Origin: Liriodendron chinense
Taxonomy: Eukaryota; Streptophyta; Magnoliopsida; Magnoliales; Magnoliaceae
NCBI GenBank assembly: GCA_003013855.2
Contig: ML058337.1
Location: 2,356,001 to 2,420,000 of the forward strand
DNA length: 64,000 nt
Direction: 5' to 3'
Shown: piece by piece, positions 1 to 11,068 of the stretch
Layout of the letters: every line of letters starts with the position of its first letter
How positions within the stretch are numbered: the first letter of the stretch is position 1
Notes under the pieces: model-generated
Database searches by the model: none
Seen by the model: the letters and a program-made list of their open reading frames with translations, nothing else
Told to the model about the DNA's origin: nothing
Position numbers and translations under genes: made by a program

Positions 1-247
1 CATTACATTTTTAGGGTTTATAGGCTTAGTTTCCTTTATAAATAAAAGCTTAAACTCATTTATGTTTAGTTGATTTTGATTAACATTAAGTTATTTTGAA
101 TTTATACTCCATTTTGCTCGTGGATTCTAGTTTTCCTTCGTGTATTCGAAGGAGACTAGTTGAGAAGTCCCAGTATCTTTATGGATTCGGAGTATTTATC
201 CTTGTGAGAGAGACGGTGATTGACCTCACCCCGTCTACGCTGCACCA
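1..247 (+). repeat. 5' LTR of CRM-1, truncated by the window edge
   Basis: Positions 1-247 match about 3203-3449 of the 3' LTR, including the stretches around TTTAGTTGATTTTGATTAA and GTATTTATCCTTGTGAGAGA. Roughly the first 320 bp of this LTR lie before the window. A TATA-like TTTATAAATAAAAG lies near 35. The LTR ends with CACCA just before the primer site. Confidence 0.85.
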
Positions 248-250
248 AGT

Positions 251-262
251 TGGTATCAGAGC
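251..262 (+). promoter_or_regulatory. Primer binding site, tRNA-iMet type
   Basis: TGGTATCAGAGC lies 3 bases after the LTR end. This is the common plant primer site complementary to the 3' end of initiator tRNA-Met, where minus-strand DNA synthesis would begin. Confidence 0.9.
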
Positions 263-281
263 GAGGAACAACTTTGGGAAG

Positions 282-2760
282 ATGGCTTTTATTGACGGTC
301 GTGACAACAACCTCGTTAACAATGCTTAGGGGATCCATTATCTTGCGGAGAGGATCGATGCTCTCCAGCGATCGAATGAGTTGGCTATGCAAAGGTTGCA
401 AGCAACTCTCGATCAGATCATGGTGTCTTTGGCTCCACCCCGGACCCAAGGCGAAGTACGACCGCAGGCAATTGTTGTACAGAATAATCTGGTTGCTCGT
501 AGGGCACTACTGGCGGCTAATCACAGGGCTACTCTAGACTGTTCGAGCTCCAACGATGAGGAAGTCGGCGACATCATGGTTCGACGTCCTGTTTATGAGG
601 ATGAACGTGCAGATCGTGCTGAAAGAAACTATCAAGGTAAGGATGAACTTCCGAGTTTTAATGACTTATTATGTATTGAAGAATTCCTCGATTGGTTAGC
701 CGAGGTAGAATGGTAGTTTGAATACATGGATGTGCCGGGAAGAAAAGCAAGTGAAGTTGGTCACTTAAAAGGTGAAATCTGGTGCATCAGCATGGTGGGA
801 ACAACTTCAGATGACCTGTGTTTAACAGAACAAGACGCCCATCCGATCATGGCCTCAGATAAAGCATCTTCTACAAACTCGCTTCCTCCCTAACGACTAC
901 GAGTAGGTTCTATTCCAGCAATACCAGAACTGTCGGCAAGGAAATCAATACGTAGCTAAATATCTGGGAGAGTTCTAGCATTTGGGAATGCAAAATAACT
1001 TGTCAGAATCTGAATCACAGTAAGTAACGCAGTTCATCGGCAAATTGCGGCTCACGATTTAGGATCGGGTTCAAATGGTTCTGATCCAGACCTTGGATGA
1101 GGCCGTCCAATTGGCCACTAAGGCAAAGACACAACTTATGAGAACCCCTACACAACCTTACTTCGTAACAGGCCCCGCTCAAGATTCATCCATGTCCAAG
1201 GAAAAAGAATCCATTGAAGATCGTCCTCGGCCCACTGTGGTCTCCACTCATGCATCAGGAAGTGGCCCTACGAGACCACAACGATCAACAATTGTTCTAG
1301 ACCTTAGCAAAATCTAAATCCCTACGGTCGGCCTAGACCCGATCATTGTTTCAGGTGTGGATAGCTGGGCCACCTATCAAATACATGCCCATAATAATCA
1401 ATGGCTAATCTAGCCATCACTGAAGAAGATGCCCAAGTTAAACTAAAGGATGATGGTGCTGATCAAGCCAAGAATGACGAGGAAGGGAATGAATGACTTC
1501 CTGCAGATCGAGGTGTGTCCCTGGTCGTACAGAGACAATCACCTACACCAAGTGTACAAACCAATTCCCAGCGGCACAATCTCTTCCCCACAAGTTGCAC
1601 AGTGTCTAAAAAGATTTGTGACGTGATAATTGATGGTAATAGTTATGAAAATATCGTATCGCAGACAATGGTGGAGAAACTAAAGCTTAAAACCATGTCA
1701 CATCCCTCGTCATACATGATTGGATGGATTCAAAATGACAGTGTAATGATGGTTAAAGACCAATGCCTCGTCTCCTTTTTTATCGACAAGACGTACAAGG
1801 ATCAAGTGTTATAGACATTGTAGACATGGATGTCTATCACATGATGCTTAGGCGACCGTGGTAGTTTGATTAGGATGTCGTGCACTAAGGCGTGACAACA
1901 TCATCACGTTCCTTAGGGCCTGTTTGATTTTTTCCCTCAACTGTAATTACCTTGTAAATGGGTAATGATTATTTACCTAGGTAATTACTGCATCATTCCC
2001 CATGAAGGCAGTGACGGTTACTTTTCTTAATACTAAAATCGAGAAATTTGTACAATAAATGTGGGGCCCATTGTGATGTATGTGGCTTATCCACACCGCC
2101 CATTCGTTATGCCAGTTGAATTTAGGACGTGGACCAAAAAATGAGGTAGATCCAAAGCTCAAGTGGACCACACCAAAGGAAACAGTGGGAATCGAGCGCA
2201 TACCATTAAAAACTTCTTGGGGGCCCTAAAAGATTTGGATCAAGCTGAAATTTATGTTTTCCCTTTATCCATGTCTGTGTGACCATATGAACCGATTAGA
2301 TGATGAATAAACCTCAATGCGGGCCCAATGAAAGAAATTACTTTCAACAGTGGACGAATTAAGACCACTGTTTCCTTTCGTACAGGCCATTTGAGTGTTA
2401 GATTTGCCTCATTGTTTTGCTCATGCCCCAAAATGTGCTAATAAAACATATGAACAGCGCTGATATATCATATACATTATGGTGGGGCCCACAGGTTTGA
2501 GTCAACACTTTTGGACCGATTTTCGAGGTGGAATTACTCACCCATTTCCAAACAAGGTGTTTCACCACATATTTACCATTTACCACATATTTACGTGTAT
2601 CATGGAAAATCAAACAGGCCCTTAAAGATGGGAGAAATATTGTTCTCGCCCCCACAACACCGAAGGAGGGCCACGAAACATCCAAGGTCGAGGGGCAATC
2701 TCTCCTCACCGTACACAACACGGAAAAGAAGTCCCGATGGAAGGATGACAAGTGTCAACC
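282..2760 (+). pseudogene. Remnant of gag and protease of CRM-1
   Basis: Reading starts at an ATG at 282 (MAFIDGRDNN) and stops within 16 codons. Gag similarity continues through broken frames: GKDELPSFNDLL near 640-660, a zinc knuckle near 1343-1395 (CFRCG, then a stop, then H...C), and a protease-like stretch near 1615-1680 (ICDVIIDG) where the usual DSG is DGN. The region after 1913 resumes at 2625, beyond the inserted MITE, as sequence parallel to 13725-13830 of the second CRM-like element. Many stops and frameshifts make it non-functional. Reverse transcriptase and integrase are absent. Confidence 0.75.
1916..2621. mobile_element. PIF/Harbinger-type (Tourist-like) MITE, 706 bp
   Basis: The ends are inverted: GGGCCTGTTTGATTTT on the left and AAAATCAAACAGGCCC on the right. 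TTA flanks both sides (1913-1915 and 2622-2624), the usual target duplication of this superfamily. Removing the element rejoins CRM-1 sequence into a stretch that parallels 13722-13760 of CRM-2, so the insertion is well supported. There is no transposase. The interior holds a module shared with the other MITEs in this window. Confidence 0.85.
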
Positions 2761-2862
2761 CTATACGTTGCGAAAGAAAGTTGCCGACACACCCTCATTA
2801 ATGAAGCTGAAGATGGTTTGTGATCCGATGTTAAAGCGAAACTCAAGGATGAGTTTTCTTGA

Positions 2863-2880
2863 AGTAGGGGACGGGGGGGC
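2863..2880 (+). promoter_or_regulatory. Polypurine tract of CRM-1
   Basis: A G-rich run (GTAGGGGACGGGGGGG) lies directly before the TG that opens the 3' LTR. This is the expected place for plus-strand priming. Confidence 0.75.
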
Positions 2881-3449
2881 TGATGTAGGGAGTGGACCCC
2901 ATGATCGAGTACGTTTGCGAGAAGGATGGACCATGAGAAGATCCGTAAAAACCACCGAAAAGGTCGCCAATCGACAGTGTCAGTCGACCAATCGCACCCC
3001 TGGTCGACCGATCACAATTCGGCCAAAAACCAGCAAAGCTCACTGGACTACGTGAAGCGTCGGGCAACCAATCACCACTCATCAGTGACCAGTCGCTGAC
3101 CCACTGGGACCGATCAACTGTGTTCCACAGTTTTGCTCAGATTTCCTAATTTGTTTTCAATTTTGCGATATTACTTTCCTAGATTGATTCAAACTCTTTT
3201 CCATTACATTTTTAGGGTTCTTAGGGTTAGTTTCTTTTTATAAATTGAAGCTTAAACTCATTTACATTTAGTTGATTTTGATTAATATTAAGTTATTTTG
3301 AGTTTATACTCTATTTTACTCGTGGATTTGAGTTTTCCTTCATGGATTCAAAGAAGATTGATTGAGGAGTCTCAATAGCTCCGTGGATTCAGAGTATTTA
3401 TCCTTGTGAGAGAGATGGTGATCGGACTCACCCCATCTACATTGTGCCA
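2881..3449 (+). repeat. 3' LTR of CRM-1
   Basis: About 569 bp, from TGATGTAGGG to GTGCCA. A TATA-like TTTATAAATTG lies near 3237. About 120-250 bp upstream are GTCGACC and GACCGATC-type palindromic motifs (about 2975-3120), the same U3 design seen in other LTRs here. The target duplication cannot be tested because the left flank is outside the window. Confidence 0.85.
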
Positions 3450-4374
3450 CAATTCATGGATTGAAAGAATAAAAATAAAATGCACCAACTGCTCAGATTG
3501 TAGATTTTTATGTTCGGTTCTATTTTGTTCCTGGCACATGTTACACCAAAAGCCCACGATATAACTAGGTGTACTGCAATTACATGACTCGGGGATCACG
3601 TGATCTGCAATCCAGGGCTTTGCACAGAGTTCACGATTTGTTAATCCTATAAATTAGACTCGTAGTACGATAATCTAGACCGTTGTTCTGGTATGCTTCC
3701 CTTTAGGCATACACTTAACCCAAAAGTCAGGCCCATCATCTGAATTGAATGGTTAGAAAGAAGATTAATGGTCAATATTCGACGTGCTAGTGTGGCCTAC
3801 ATTATGAAAGGATCATCTTGATTTTTAGGCCAGAACGTGTATACAACCAGACTCACCTAATGAATGGACCAGAGCTCACACACGCATTCCTCATGTGCCT
3901 TCACCTCTTCCATTGATTTATTATTTCTTATCAAAACTTAATTAAGGGCAGAAACTGATGGCTCACCACCTTCCTATAATTGGTGGTGACTTATCTGCTC
4001 CATCATGTAAGTTGGTATATGTGTCCTTCGAATTAGACCATCCAAATTGTAAGGTGGATAGACTAAATGGACGGTGTGAAAATAGAAAATTGTCAATCAA
4101 CGGTTAAGATCTTAGATTAGTGAGGTTTTCCAGTCATACTCCATCCACATTGGAACAGACAGTTTGGACCGTGTACATTGCTGGGCATGCATACATGTGT
4201 GGTGGGGTATTAGCTTTATTTTATTTTATTTTATAGACAAGCGCCCACCCACACACCCACGCGCGCACCCCCCTCCCGAATCTGGGTTGACTTGAAGGGC
4301 GCATCAGATTCATCCGAGTCTCGTTCCTTTTATGTTTCCAGCATATTAATGGAGTGGATTAGGTATTCTCCGGG
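3450..4374. other. Non-coding DNA, no gene recognised
   Basis: Short unlinked reading frames only. There is a TTTTA-rich stretch near 4210-4235 followed by a CA/CG-rich run near 4243-4275. No terminal repeats or protein similarity could be recognised. Confidence 0.6.
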
Positions 4375-4851
4375 TAACACGTTAGTGGGTGTTGTCCTAA
4401 ACGTAGGTTCTACTTTGATGATGTATATCTTGTATATCCATGCCGTGCATCAGTTTTGACATCTCAGTCACCATTAAAACTTCTTAATGGCCACAGAAGT
4501 TTTCGATCAAACTGATATTTGTATTTTCCAGATCTTTGCAACCTTATCAACAGGTTGGGCAGAAAATAAACATTACAGTAGGAACTAAGAAGTTTTTAAT
4601 AGTGGTATGGTGGGTTCTTACTCAAGCGTAGGTGGTAAACTCGATGGGTTCTGAGTACCATGACATTGAAATCCTACCGCAGTGTGAGCGCATGTGGTGT
4701 TTGAGTGGGTGGAAAAAAAAAAATCCCCTTGAGATTTGAATCTAATTTGGTTCATTTTGGGGGCTATCTCCTAAAATGAGTTGGAAAAGTGGTAGACAAT
4801 ACATACATCAAGGTGGGCAACACAGTCAGGGAAACACCCACTAACATGTTA
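4375..4851. mobile_element. Foldback MITE-like element, 477 bp
   Basis: TAACACGTTAGTGGGTGTT at 4375-4393 is repeated in inverted orientation at 4833-4851 with one mismatch. Inside, ACCATTAAAACTTCTTAATGG near 4470-4490 is partly mirrored by AAGAAGTTTTTAATAGTGG near 4590, so the whole unit can fold back. I could not define a convincing target duplication, so the superfamily is open. The interior resembles the module in the neighbouring MITEs. Confidence 0.55.
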
Positions 4852-5092
4852 TAAGATTAACACCAATCCACGCCCATCTAAATGATGGTGGCTCAGCCAC
4901 AGCAAATGTGAGCATAAGTTAATTATGAACATCTAAATTAGGGGCTACATTAATAGTAGTCTCATGTCTCCATCATTCTTAGTTTTGCACTCTCATGCTA
5001 GTCCCAAGTTTGATCAAGGAAGAGGATTTTATAAATTTGGCCCTAGCTCTTGTAAAACTTTTGTCATGTCTTTTTTTTCATGAGTAAACTAA
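4852..5092. other. Non-coding spacer
   Basis: No coding or terminal-repeat signal seen. It ends in TAA at 5090-5092, which is the left target duplication of the next MITE. Confidence 0.5.
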
Positions 5093-6293
5093 GGGGTTGT
5101 TTGGATGCTGGTAAAGCTTTAAGTTGTAAACACATTACAGTTGTAAAGAGTTTCAGGTGTAAACGATTTACATGCTATTTCATCGGACTTTTAAGTGATA
5201 ATTTGCTTACAGGTTAACAAATTGTATGTTTGGCTAGCTTGTAAAGTCTTTACAATGTATAAAATATGGATGCATACCATAGAACTTGTGCAATAAACCT
5301 TTCATGTATTTACATGTATTTTATCTCACATTATAAATAAATGCATACACCACCATGTTTGAAAGTAAGGAGGACTTGCTTTCATTACATGACACATAAT
5401 TCGAAGCCAAAACGTCATGGGCCCCACCATGAAATATCTGTTGTATCCATGCCATTCATTCATTAGTAGAGATCATTTAAGGGAGTGGGCCAAAAAACGA
5501 GGCATATTCAAAGCTCAAGTGGACCACACTAGAAAACAATAGACATTGAACGCTAACCATTTAAAATGTTCTTCTTGTGATGTGGTCCAGTTGAGCTTTA
5601 GATCCGTGTCATCTTTTAAGGCATACTCTAGAATGATATGGCCAAATGAATAGATGGCATGGATAAAACATGTACAGTCATGGCAAGACTTACAAAGGCC
5701 CATCTCATTTTCTGTATTAAAAAGTTGTTGTTGTACCGCCTTCAAATACATTTAGAAAATAATAAATGCAGAAAAAGGTAGAATACACTACAATTACTAG
5801 GAAATACATCATTTCAAATAGGCTCTAAGAGAACATTAAAACATTCACACACTAGACGGATTGGTTGTCCTCCGCCAATCATGGTGGGCCCTAGATGCAA
5901 TCTGGAAGTTTTTAATGGTGGATGTCCCATACTTCCCTCATGTGATTTATTTGATAATCAACGAGCTATTTTTTCAGGACGATAGGATGGCACTAAGGCA
6001 ATAACATGATAGATAGATTAGATGTACCATATATATTATGGTGGGCCCCACATATCCTGAGTATATATCAAACTATGTGTTCCACGATGTATATATAATG
6101 CCTTGTTAGCCGAAAAGACTTGTAATTTAAAATATGACAAAAAGCCATGTTTCATATTACATGTAAAAGTTGGAATATGTTTACTGCCTATAAAACTTTT
6201 GCAGGCAAATACATGCATCCAAATACCCCCTAGAGGGATTACCACCCAGTAATCGGTTTACAACTTAAAGATTTTACGGGCATCCAAACGACC
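5093..6293. mobile_element. PIF/Harbinger-type MITE, about 1.2 kb
   Basis: Long inverted ends: 5093-5131 (GGGGTTGTTTGGATGC onward, through AAGTTGTAAAC) and 6256-6293 in reverse. TAA flanks both sides (5090-5092 and 6294-6296), fitting the TWA duplication of the superfamily. No transposase reading frame was found. The interior contains the GGGCCCCACCATGA phrase and AAAGCTCAAGTGGACCACAC (5510-5529), which is identical to 2154-2173 in the other Harbinger-type MITE. Confidence 0.8.
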
Positions 6294-6659
6294 CTAAGTT
6301 AACATTTTGCAATAAAGGAAAAAGATAAAAAGGTTCCGGTTGTCAATCTCGATCACCTCCAACAAAGGTTGATGATGATAATATGGATAATTGAATTTTG
6401 AAAGTAGTTATTTTCAAGGGAATCTATTTGATCACTTCAAATTAATGGCTAGGATCATTCATCCTGAGAGATTGGTAGGAATTTCATCCACAACACGACC
6501 CTGCCATTTGGATGGTTTAGGCGTGGCAGATGTGGGACCACGTAAGAGATAGTACAGGGACGAAAACGGGGTACATCAGTCGGCCTCCCTCTAGAAGGAG
6601 AGTCATAACCATCTAGGTGAAGCTTTGCTAGGCGTGAGCGCGACCCGCCCAGTCCAAGG
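6294..6659. other. Non-coding spacer
   Basis: Nothing recognisable beyond short GC-rich stretches near 6620-6660. No coding signal is supported. Confidence 0.5.
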
Positions 6660-7181
6660 GGCGCGGATTTCCTGCGAAAGCCTTGCGCACGCAGGAAGGG
6701 AACCAAGGTGGGGCTCACAGTAATGTTTGTTGATAAATCCAGCCCGTCCATCCGTTTTGGGAGCTCATTTTAGGAAATGGAAACAAAAATGAACCGGATC
6801 CAAGACGCAAGTGGGCCTCACTAAAGGAAAAGGTGGGTAGGTAAATTACTACCGTTGAAACCTCCCTGGGGTCCACAGTGATGTTTATATGACATCCATA
6901 CCGTTCATAACGTCACTACTACTGGGATGAACTGGAAACACAAATATTATCCTGATTCAAAACTCCTGTGGATCCACAAATATTTCAACTGTGGACGTTT
7001 AATCCTCACGTTTTCGGCCCACTTGAGTCTTGGATCCGGTTCATTTTTACTCATGTCTTAAAATGAGCTCCCAAAATGGATGAACAGAGTGGATTCATCA
7101 AAAAAACATAACTGTTGGCCCTACCTTGGTCCTCAGCGCGCAAGAACTTCCTGCGAAAGGCTTTCGCAAGAAATCCGCGAG
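6660..7181. mobile_element. Mutator-type foldback MITE, copy A (522 bp)
   Basis: The ends are GGCGCGGATTTCCTGCGAAA at 6660 and the inverted counterpart ending at 7181 (GGCTTTCGCAAGAAATCCGC). The arms extend inward over much of the element, so it is a long foldback. It is a diverged relative of copy B at 7247-7774. The 9 bp on each side do not match (AGTCCAAGG and TATACCACC), so either the ends are slightly misplaced or the site has been altered. No transposase. Confidence 0.7.
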
Positions 7182-7246
7182 TATACCACCGTTCCTGTCT
7201 TTCCGGAGACGGAACGCAAGCGTCTCTGTGGGGCTCGGATTGCTTG

Positions 7247-7774
7247 GGACGCGGATTGCCTGCGAAAGCCTGTCGGCAGGCATCTCCTGCTATTGGAATT
7301 TAGGTGGGGCCATCATAATGTTTGTGAGAAATCTACGCCGTCCAACCGTTTTGTGAGATTATTTTAGGCATTGCGACAAAAAAATGAACGGGATCCAAGA
7401 CTCAAGTGGGCCGAAAACGTGACGATTGAACTTACACAGTTGAAATATTCATGGGGCCACAGAAGTTTAGAATCAGGATTATATTTGTGTTTACAGTTCA
7501 TCTCAGTAGGAATGATATTATGAACGGTATGGATGGCATATAAACATCACTGTGGACCCCATAGAGGTTTCAACGGTAGGAATTTCCCTACCCACCTTTT
7601 GCTTTAGTGCGGCCCACTTGAGCCTTGGATCCAGTTCATTTTTTGTCGCAACGCCTAAAAGATCTCACAAAATGGTTGGACGGTATAGATTTCTCACAAA
7701 CATCACGGTGGGCCCCACCTAGATTCCTAGTGCAGGAGATGCCTGCGGAAGGCTTTCGCAGGCAATCCGCGTCC
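7247..7774. mobile_element. Mutator-type foldback MITE, copy B (528 bp)
   Basis: The ends are GGACGCGGATTGCCTGCG and its inverted copy ending at 7774. GATTGCTTG occurs directly on both sides (7238-7246 and 7775-7783), a perfect 9-bp target duplication typical of the Mutator superfamily. The arms fold back around a centre near 7500, with TGGATCC motifs near 7390 and 7628. It encodes no protein and must have been moved by a transposase supplied elsewhere. Confidence 0.88.
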
Positions 7775-8008
7775 GATTGCTTGCCAGCTCTTACTTCGGG
7801 ACCACTCACAGTACGGGCTCACCTTGTTTTTGGGACAACCAACCTCCGTAGGCCCACCGTGATGTTTGTGTGACATCCTCTCTGTCCATCAGCTGCAGCA
7901 TCTAGTTTTAGACCCAAGGATAGTAATCTGGCCCATCCAAAACTTAGGTGTGCCGCTCCATAGGAAGTAGAGGTGATTGGGATGCTCACCATCGAAACCT
8001 TCTTGGAC

Positions 8009-8011
<3 letters not shown>

Positions 8012-8068
<57 letters not shown>
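8012..8068. repeat. TA dinucleotide microsatellite
   Basis: About 28 uninterrupted TA units. Likely length-variable. Confidence 0.95.
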
Positions 8069-8072
<4 letters not shown>

Positions 8073-9371
8073 GATTAAATTTCATCAGCTGAACTGCATC
8101 GCATAAATTTCGAGGATTAAGCATGATTTTATAGTGTCTCACCTGCTGAGCCCAGCTGGAAGACGCCTAGGCATTTCAACGGCAGTCCTCAGATTCTAGT
8201 GCCAACGAAACACACTAACCACACCAGTGGGTGTGCCTTGTGAGGTGTCTGTCCTAGGCATTAAATCAATGGCATGACCTAAAACATACGTACGGAGACA
8301 GATCACATCCAAAGAAGAACAGATAACTTCATACTTCCTCATCTGAACACTACAGTCAACCTGTCCAGGAAGACCCATCACGAGGATCAATTTATGAAAA
8401 ACTCAACAACAGCCACTTATTGAGTGGACCACACTTTTCTTTTATTATTTATTAGCGACTAAACATTGATTTATATGATGTGGCCCACTTGATAAGTATA
8501 CTGGACTGATTTTTTATAGTAGGCCATGTACAACCTATTGAAAGGTTGGATGTGACAAGCCCTTAATAGCTTTAAAGTTATGGGTGGACTACAACTTTTG
8601 GTCAACTAGGAGCCTCATCTTTATGTCTTTCCTTTATTTAAGGCCATTAGATGCCGGGCATTTTTGCCTACGGAAATAGTTTTCTTGAAGGGTGAACCTT
8701 TTTCATTTTATGAATATGGTAAGACATTTTAGGTAAAGTCGAAAGGTAATTTAGGAGCTTTAAAATGTGGCTGGTGTCCGTCCAACATCTAAATTCCATG
8801 GCCAAAAGCCCACAAACTTATATTTTACCTGAAAAATGTCCAACTCAATGCATGCTCTCTTACCGCAAATTCCAGTTCTAATTTTCTTTCTCCCACTCTC
8901 CCTAGGTTTGTTGGACATGTCAGGCCTTAGTAGATACAGCACTAGTGGCATTTGGTTAATTATACCCTTGCAATTAGTCATGAAACGAGCATTAGTGAAG
9001 TAGTGTTGGGATGTGACTTGTACTTCGTCAAAGGATTCTTTTGTCAATTTCTTTTCACACGCTTGTGCGCTCACACCACAATGAATACTTGAACCCATAC
9101 ATCCTGTTGAAACTCATGCGATTCTTTTATCCATTTATTAACAAAAGTAGACTACTATTTCTCTTCCATGAGTGGAGATCACATGTAGACACACTAATAG
9201 TAGATGGTGAAACGAAAGTTTTATAGGGCCATTGCAATGACTATGTAATATCTACACCATATATCCATTGTGCCAGTTAGTTCAGGAATGAAATAAATTC
9301 AAATCTATAATAGGTCACATATATAAAATGTCATGGTCTAGCACCCTTTTTTTTTTTTTCCCTTTTTCTAC
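8069..9371. other. Non-coding DNA, no gene recognised
   Basis: Only scattered short reading frames without recognisable similarity. Ends in a T-rich run near 9350-9368 before the CRM-2 LTR. Confidence 0.5.
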
Positions 9372-10006
9372 TGATGTAGAGGAGGTCATTGATGATTACA
9401 TAGAAGAATGGAACATCAGAAGGAGGCCAAGAGGAGTGACAAAACCCTGGCCAGAATTCAGAAACTCCAACCACGTCGGGCGCCTGACCACACTCTACCA
9501 GGCACTCAACCATAAGCCCGATTAGTCCAGAGAGTTGTTGGACAGGTTTTTGAATTTCAGGAGCCCGACCATCCTTGATCGGGTGTCCCAAATTATTCGA
9601 ATTTCTGCCCAAACTCTCTGGACAGTTTTGTGCGCCATCGGGCGCTTGACCGGTCTTGACCGAGCACCCGACCATGCGTGAATCTGTTGCGCAAATTTTG
9701 CGCGAACTTTCCAATTTGAACTATTTTCTTTCCTAGTTCATTTAGGATTCTTAATTTATGCACCTAGTGTTTCTATTACGCAATTTAGTCTTTAAATACC
9801 CGTTTTAATTCATTGTTAGGGATTATTATTCATCTTTTATAAAAAAAAAAAAAAAAAAAAAAATCCTTGAGTTTTACTCTCTTTCCTTGTGGATTCGAGC
9901 AATCCTTCGAGATCGAAGAAGATCGGTTGAAGATTCCCGATAGCTCCATGGATTCGGAGTAGTTATCCGAGCGGAGAGACGATGATCGATCCCTCATTTG
10001 TCTAAA
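9372..10006 (+). repeat. 5' LTR of CRM-2
   Basis: Starts TGATGTAGAGG, as the CRM-1 LTR starts TGATGTAGGG, and ends just before the primer site, so its right end is approximate. Palindrome-rich U3 sequence at about 9470-9680 includes TCGGGCGC, CACCCGA and GACCGGTCTTGACCG (9648-9662). A TTTAAATA promoter-like box lies near 9787. An A run of about 24 lies near 9840-9863. Confidence 0.75.
9470..9680 (+). promoter_or_regulatory. U3 palindrome cluster of CRM-2 LTR
   Basis: Contains inverted motifs TCGGGCGC/GCGCCCGA and CACCCGACC, plus GACCGGTCTTGACCG. The filler phrases TCCAGAGAGTTGTTGGACAG and AACTCTCTGGACAG also occur here. The same words occur in Ty1/copia LTRs elsewhere in the window. Confidence 0.65.
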
Positions 10007-10008
10007 GT

Positions 10009-10020
10009 TGGTATTAGAGC
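10009..10020 (+). promoter_or_regulatory. Primer binding site of CRM-2, mutated
   Basis: TGGTATTAGAGC, one base away from the tRNA-iMet consensus TGGTATCAGAGC. Confidence 0.85.
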
Positions 10021-11068
10021 GATGACTAACCTCGGGAAGATGGCTTCTACGACAGCCATGACAACCATCCCTCTGACGTTGCTCAAGGGTTTTAACCAAT
10101 AGTAGAGAAGATCGAGACTCTCCAAGAGGCGAATCAGATGTCCATGGAGAGCATGTTCACTTCTCTAGAACAGATTCTAAAGGCTCTACCCTAGCCCTAA
10201 GTCTAAGACGAGATACCACCCCCAGCGATTGTTGTATGTGATAATCCCATATTCCGTCAAGTACAACCGTTGGCTCCTTGCAGGGTTAATCCCGATGATT
10301 CGGATGTCAGCAATGAAGACGTTGAAGACATCGTTGCTCGACAACCCGCACAAGGGGATGAACGTGTAGATCGTCATGAAAGAGGCTTCTAAGGTAAAGG
10401 TGAACTTCCAACTTTTAATGGTTCCTTACATATTGAAGATTTCATCGATTAGCTTGCAGAAGTCGAAAGATTTTTTTATTGTGTAGGTGTACCGGAAGAT
10501 AAACAAGTAAAGCTTATGGCCTACAAAATGAAATCTGGTGCTTCTGCATGGTGGGAACAATTACAAACTTCCCGTGTCCGGCAGAACAACCTTCCCATCC
10601 AGACATGGCCTCGAATGAAATGGCTATTAAAATCCAAATTCTTACCTAGTGACTATAATTAGATATTGTTTCAACAATATCAGAATTGTAAACAAGGATC
10701 TAGATCCGTGACTGATTATCAAATTGAATTCGATCCTTGATAACTAGGAATGAGTTGTTAGAGACCGAGTCTCAGAAGACCGCAAGGTTTATTGGTGGTC
10801 TACGACAAGCAATCTAGGACCGAATTCATCTATTACCAATCTGAACTGTGGCTGATGTGGCTCGATTAGTCACCCGTACCGAAATGTAACTTGCAAAAAT
10901 CTCTACGCGAACTTTTTCGCCAACCCGTACATCTACCTTGGGTTCTATGTAAGATGCGACCCTGTCTAAGGGAAAAGAACCAATTGGTGGGCATTCTCAT
11001 CCCCCGCCACCCACAAACTACGATGTGGGAAGCGGACCATCCAAGCCACAAAGAGCTACCCCAACAAC

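Larger units (their letters stand above)
1..3449 (+). mobile_element. CRM-like Ty3 LTR retrotransposon, decayed (element CRM-1)
   Basis: The window opens inside the 5' LTR (1-247) and the matching 3' LTR is 2881-3449. Between them are a tRNA-iMet type primer site, a broken gag and protease, and a purine tract. The internal part is only about 2.6 kb and lacks reverse transcriptase, RNase H and integrase, so most of pol has been deleted. A MITE sits at 1916-2621. Lineage is inferred from gag similarity to the second element at 9372-14757, whose reverse transcriptase looks like CRM-type chromoviruses. This copy cannot be autonomous. Confidence 0.8.

Noticed and set aside
156..449. Minus-strand frame across the 5' LTR and gag of CRM-1
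   Set aside because: It lies opposite the primer site and gag and shows no family similarity; a shadow frame.
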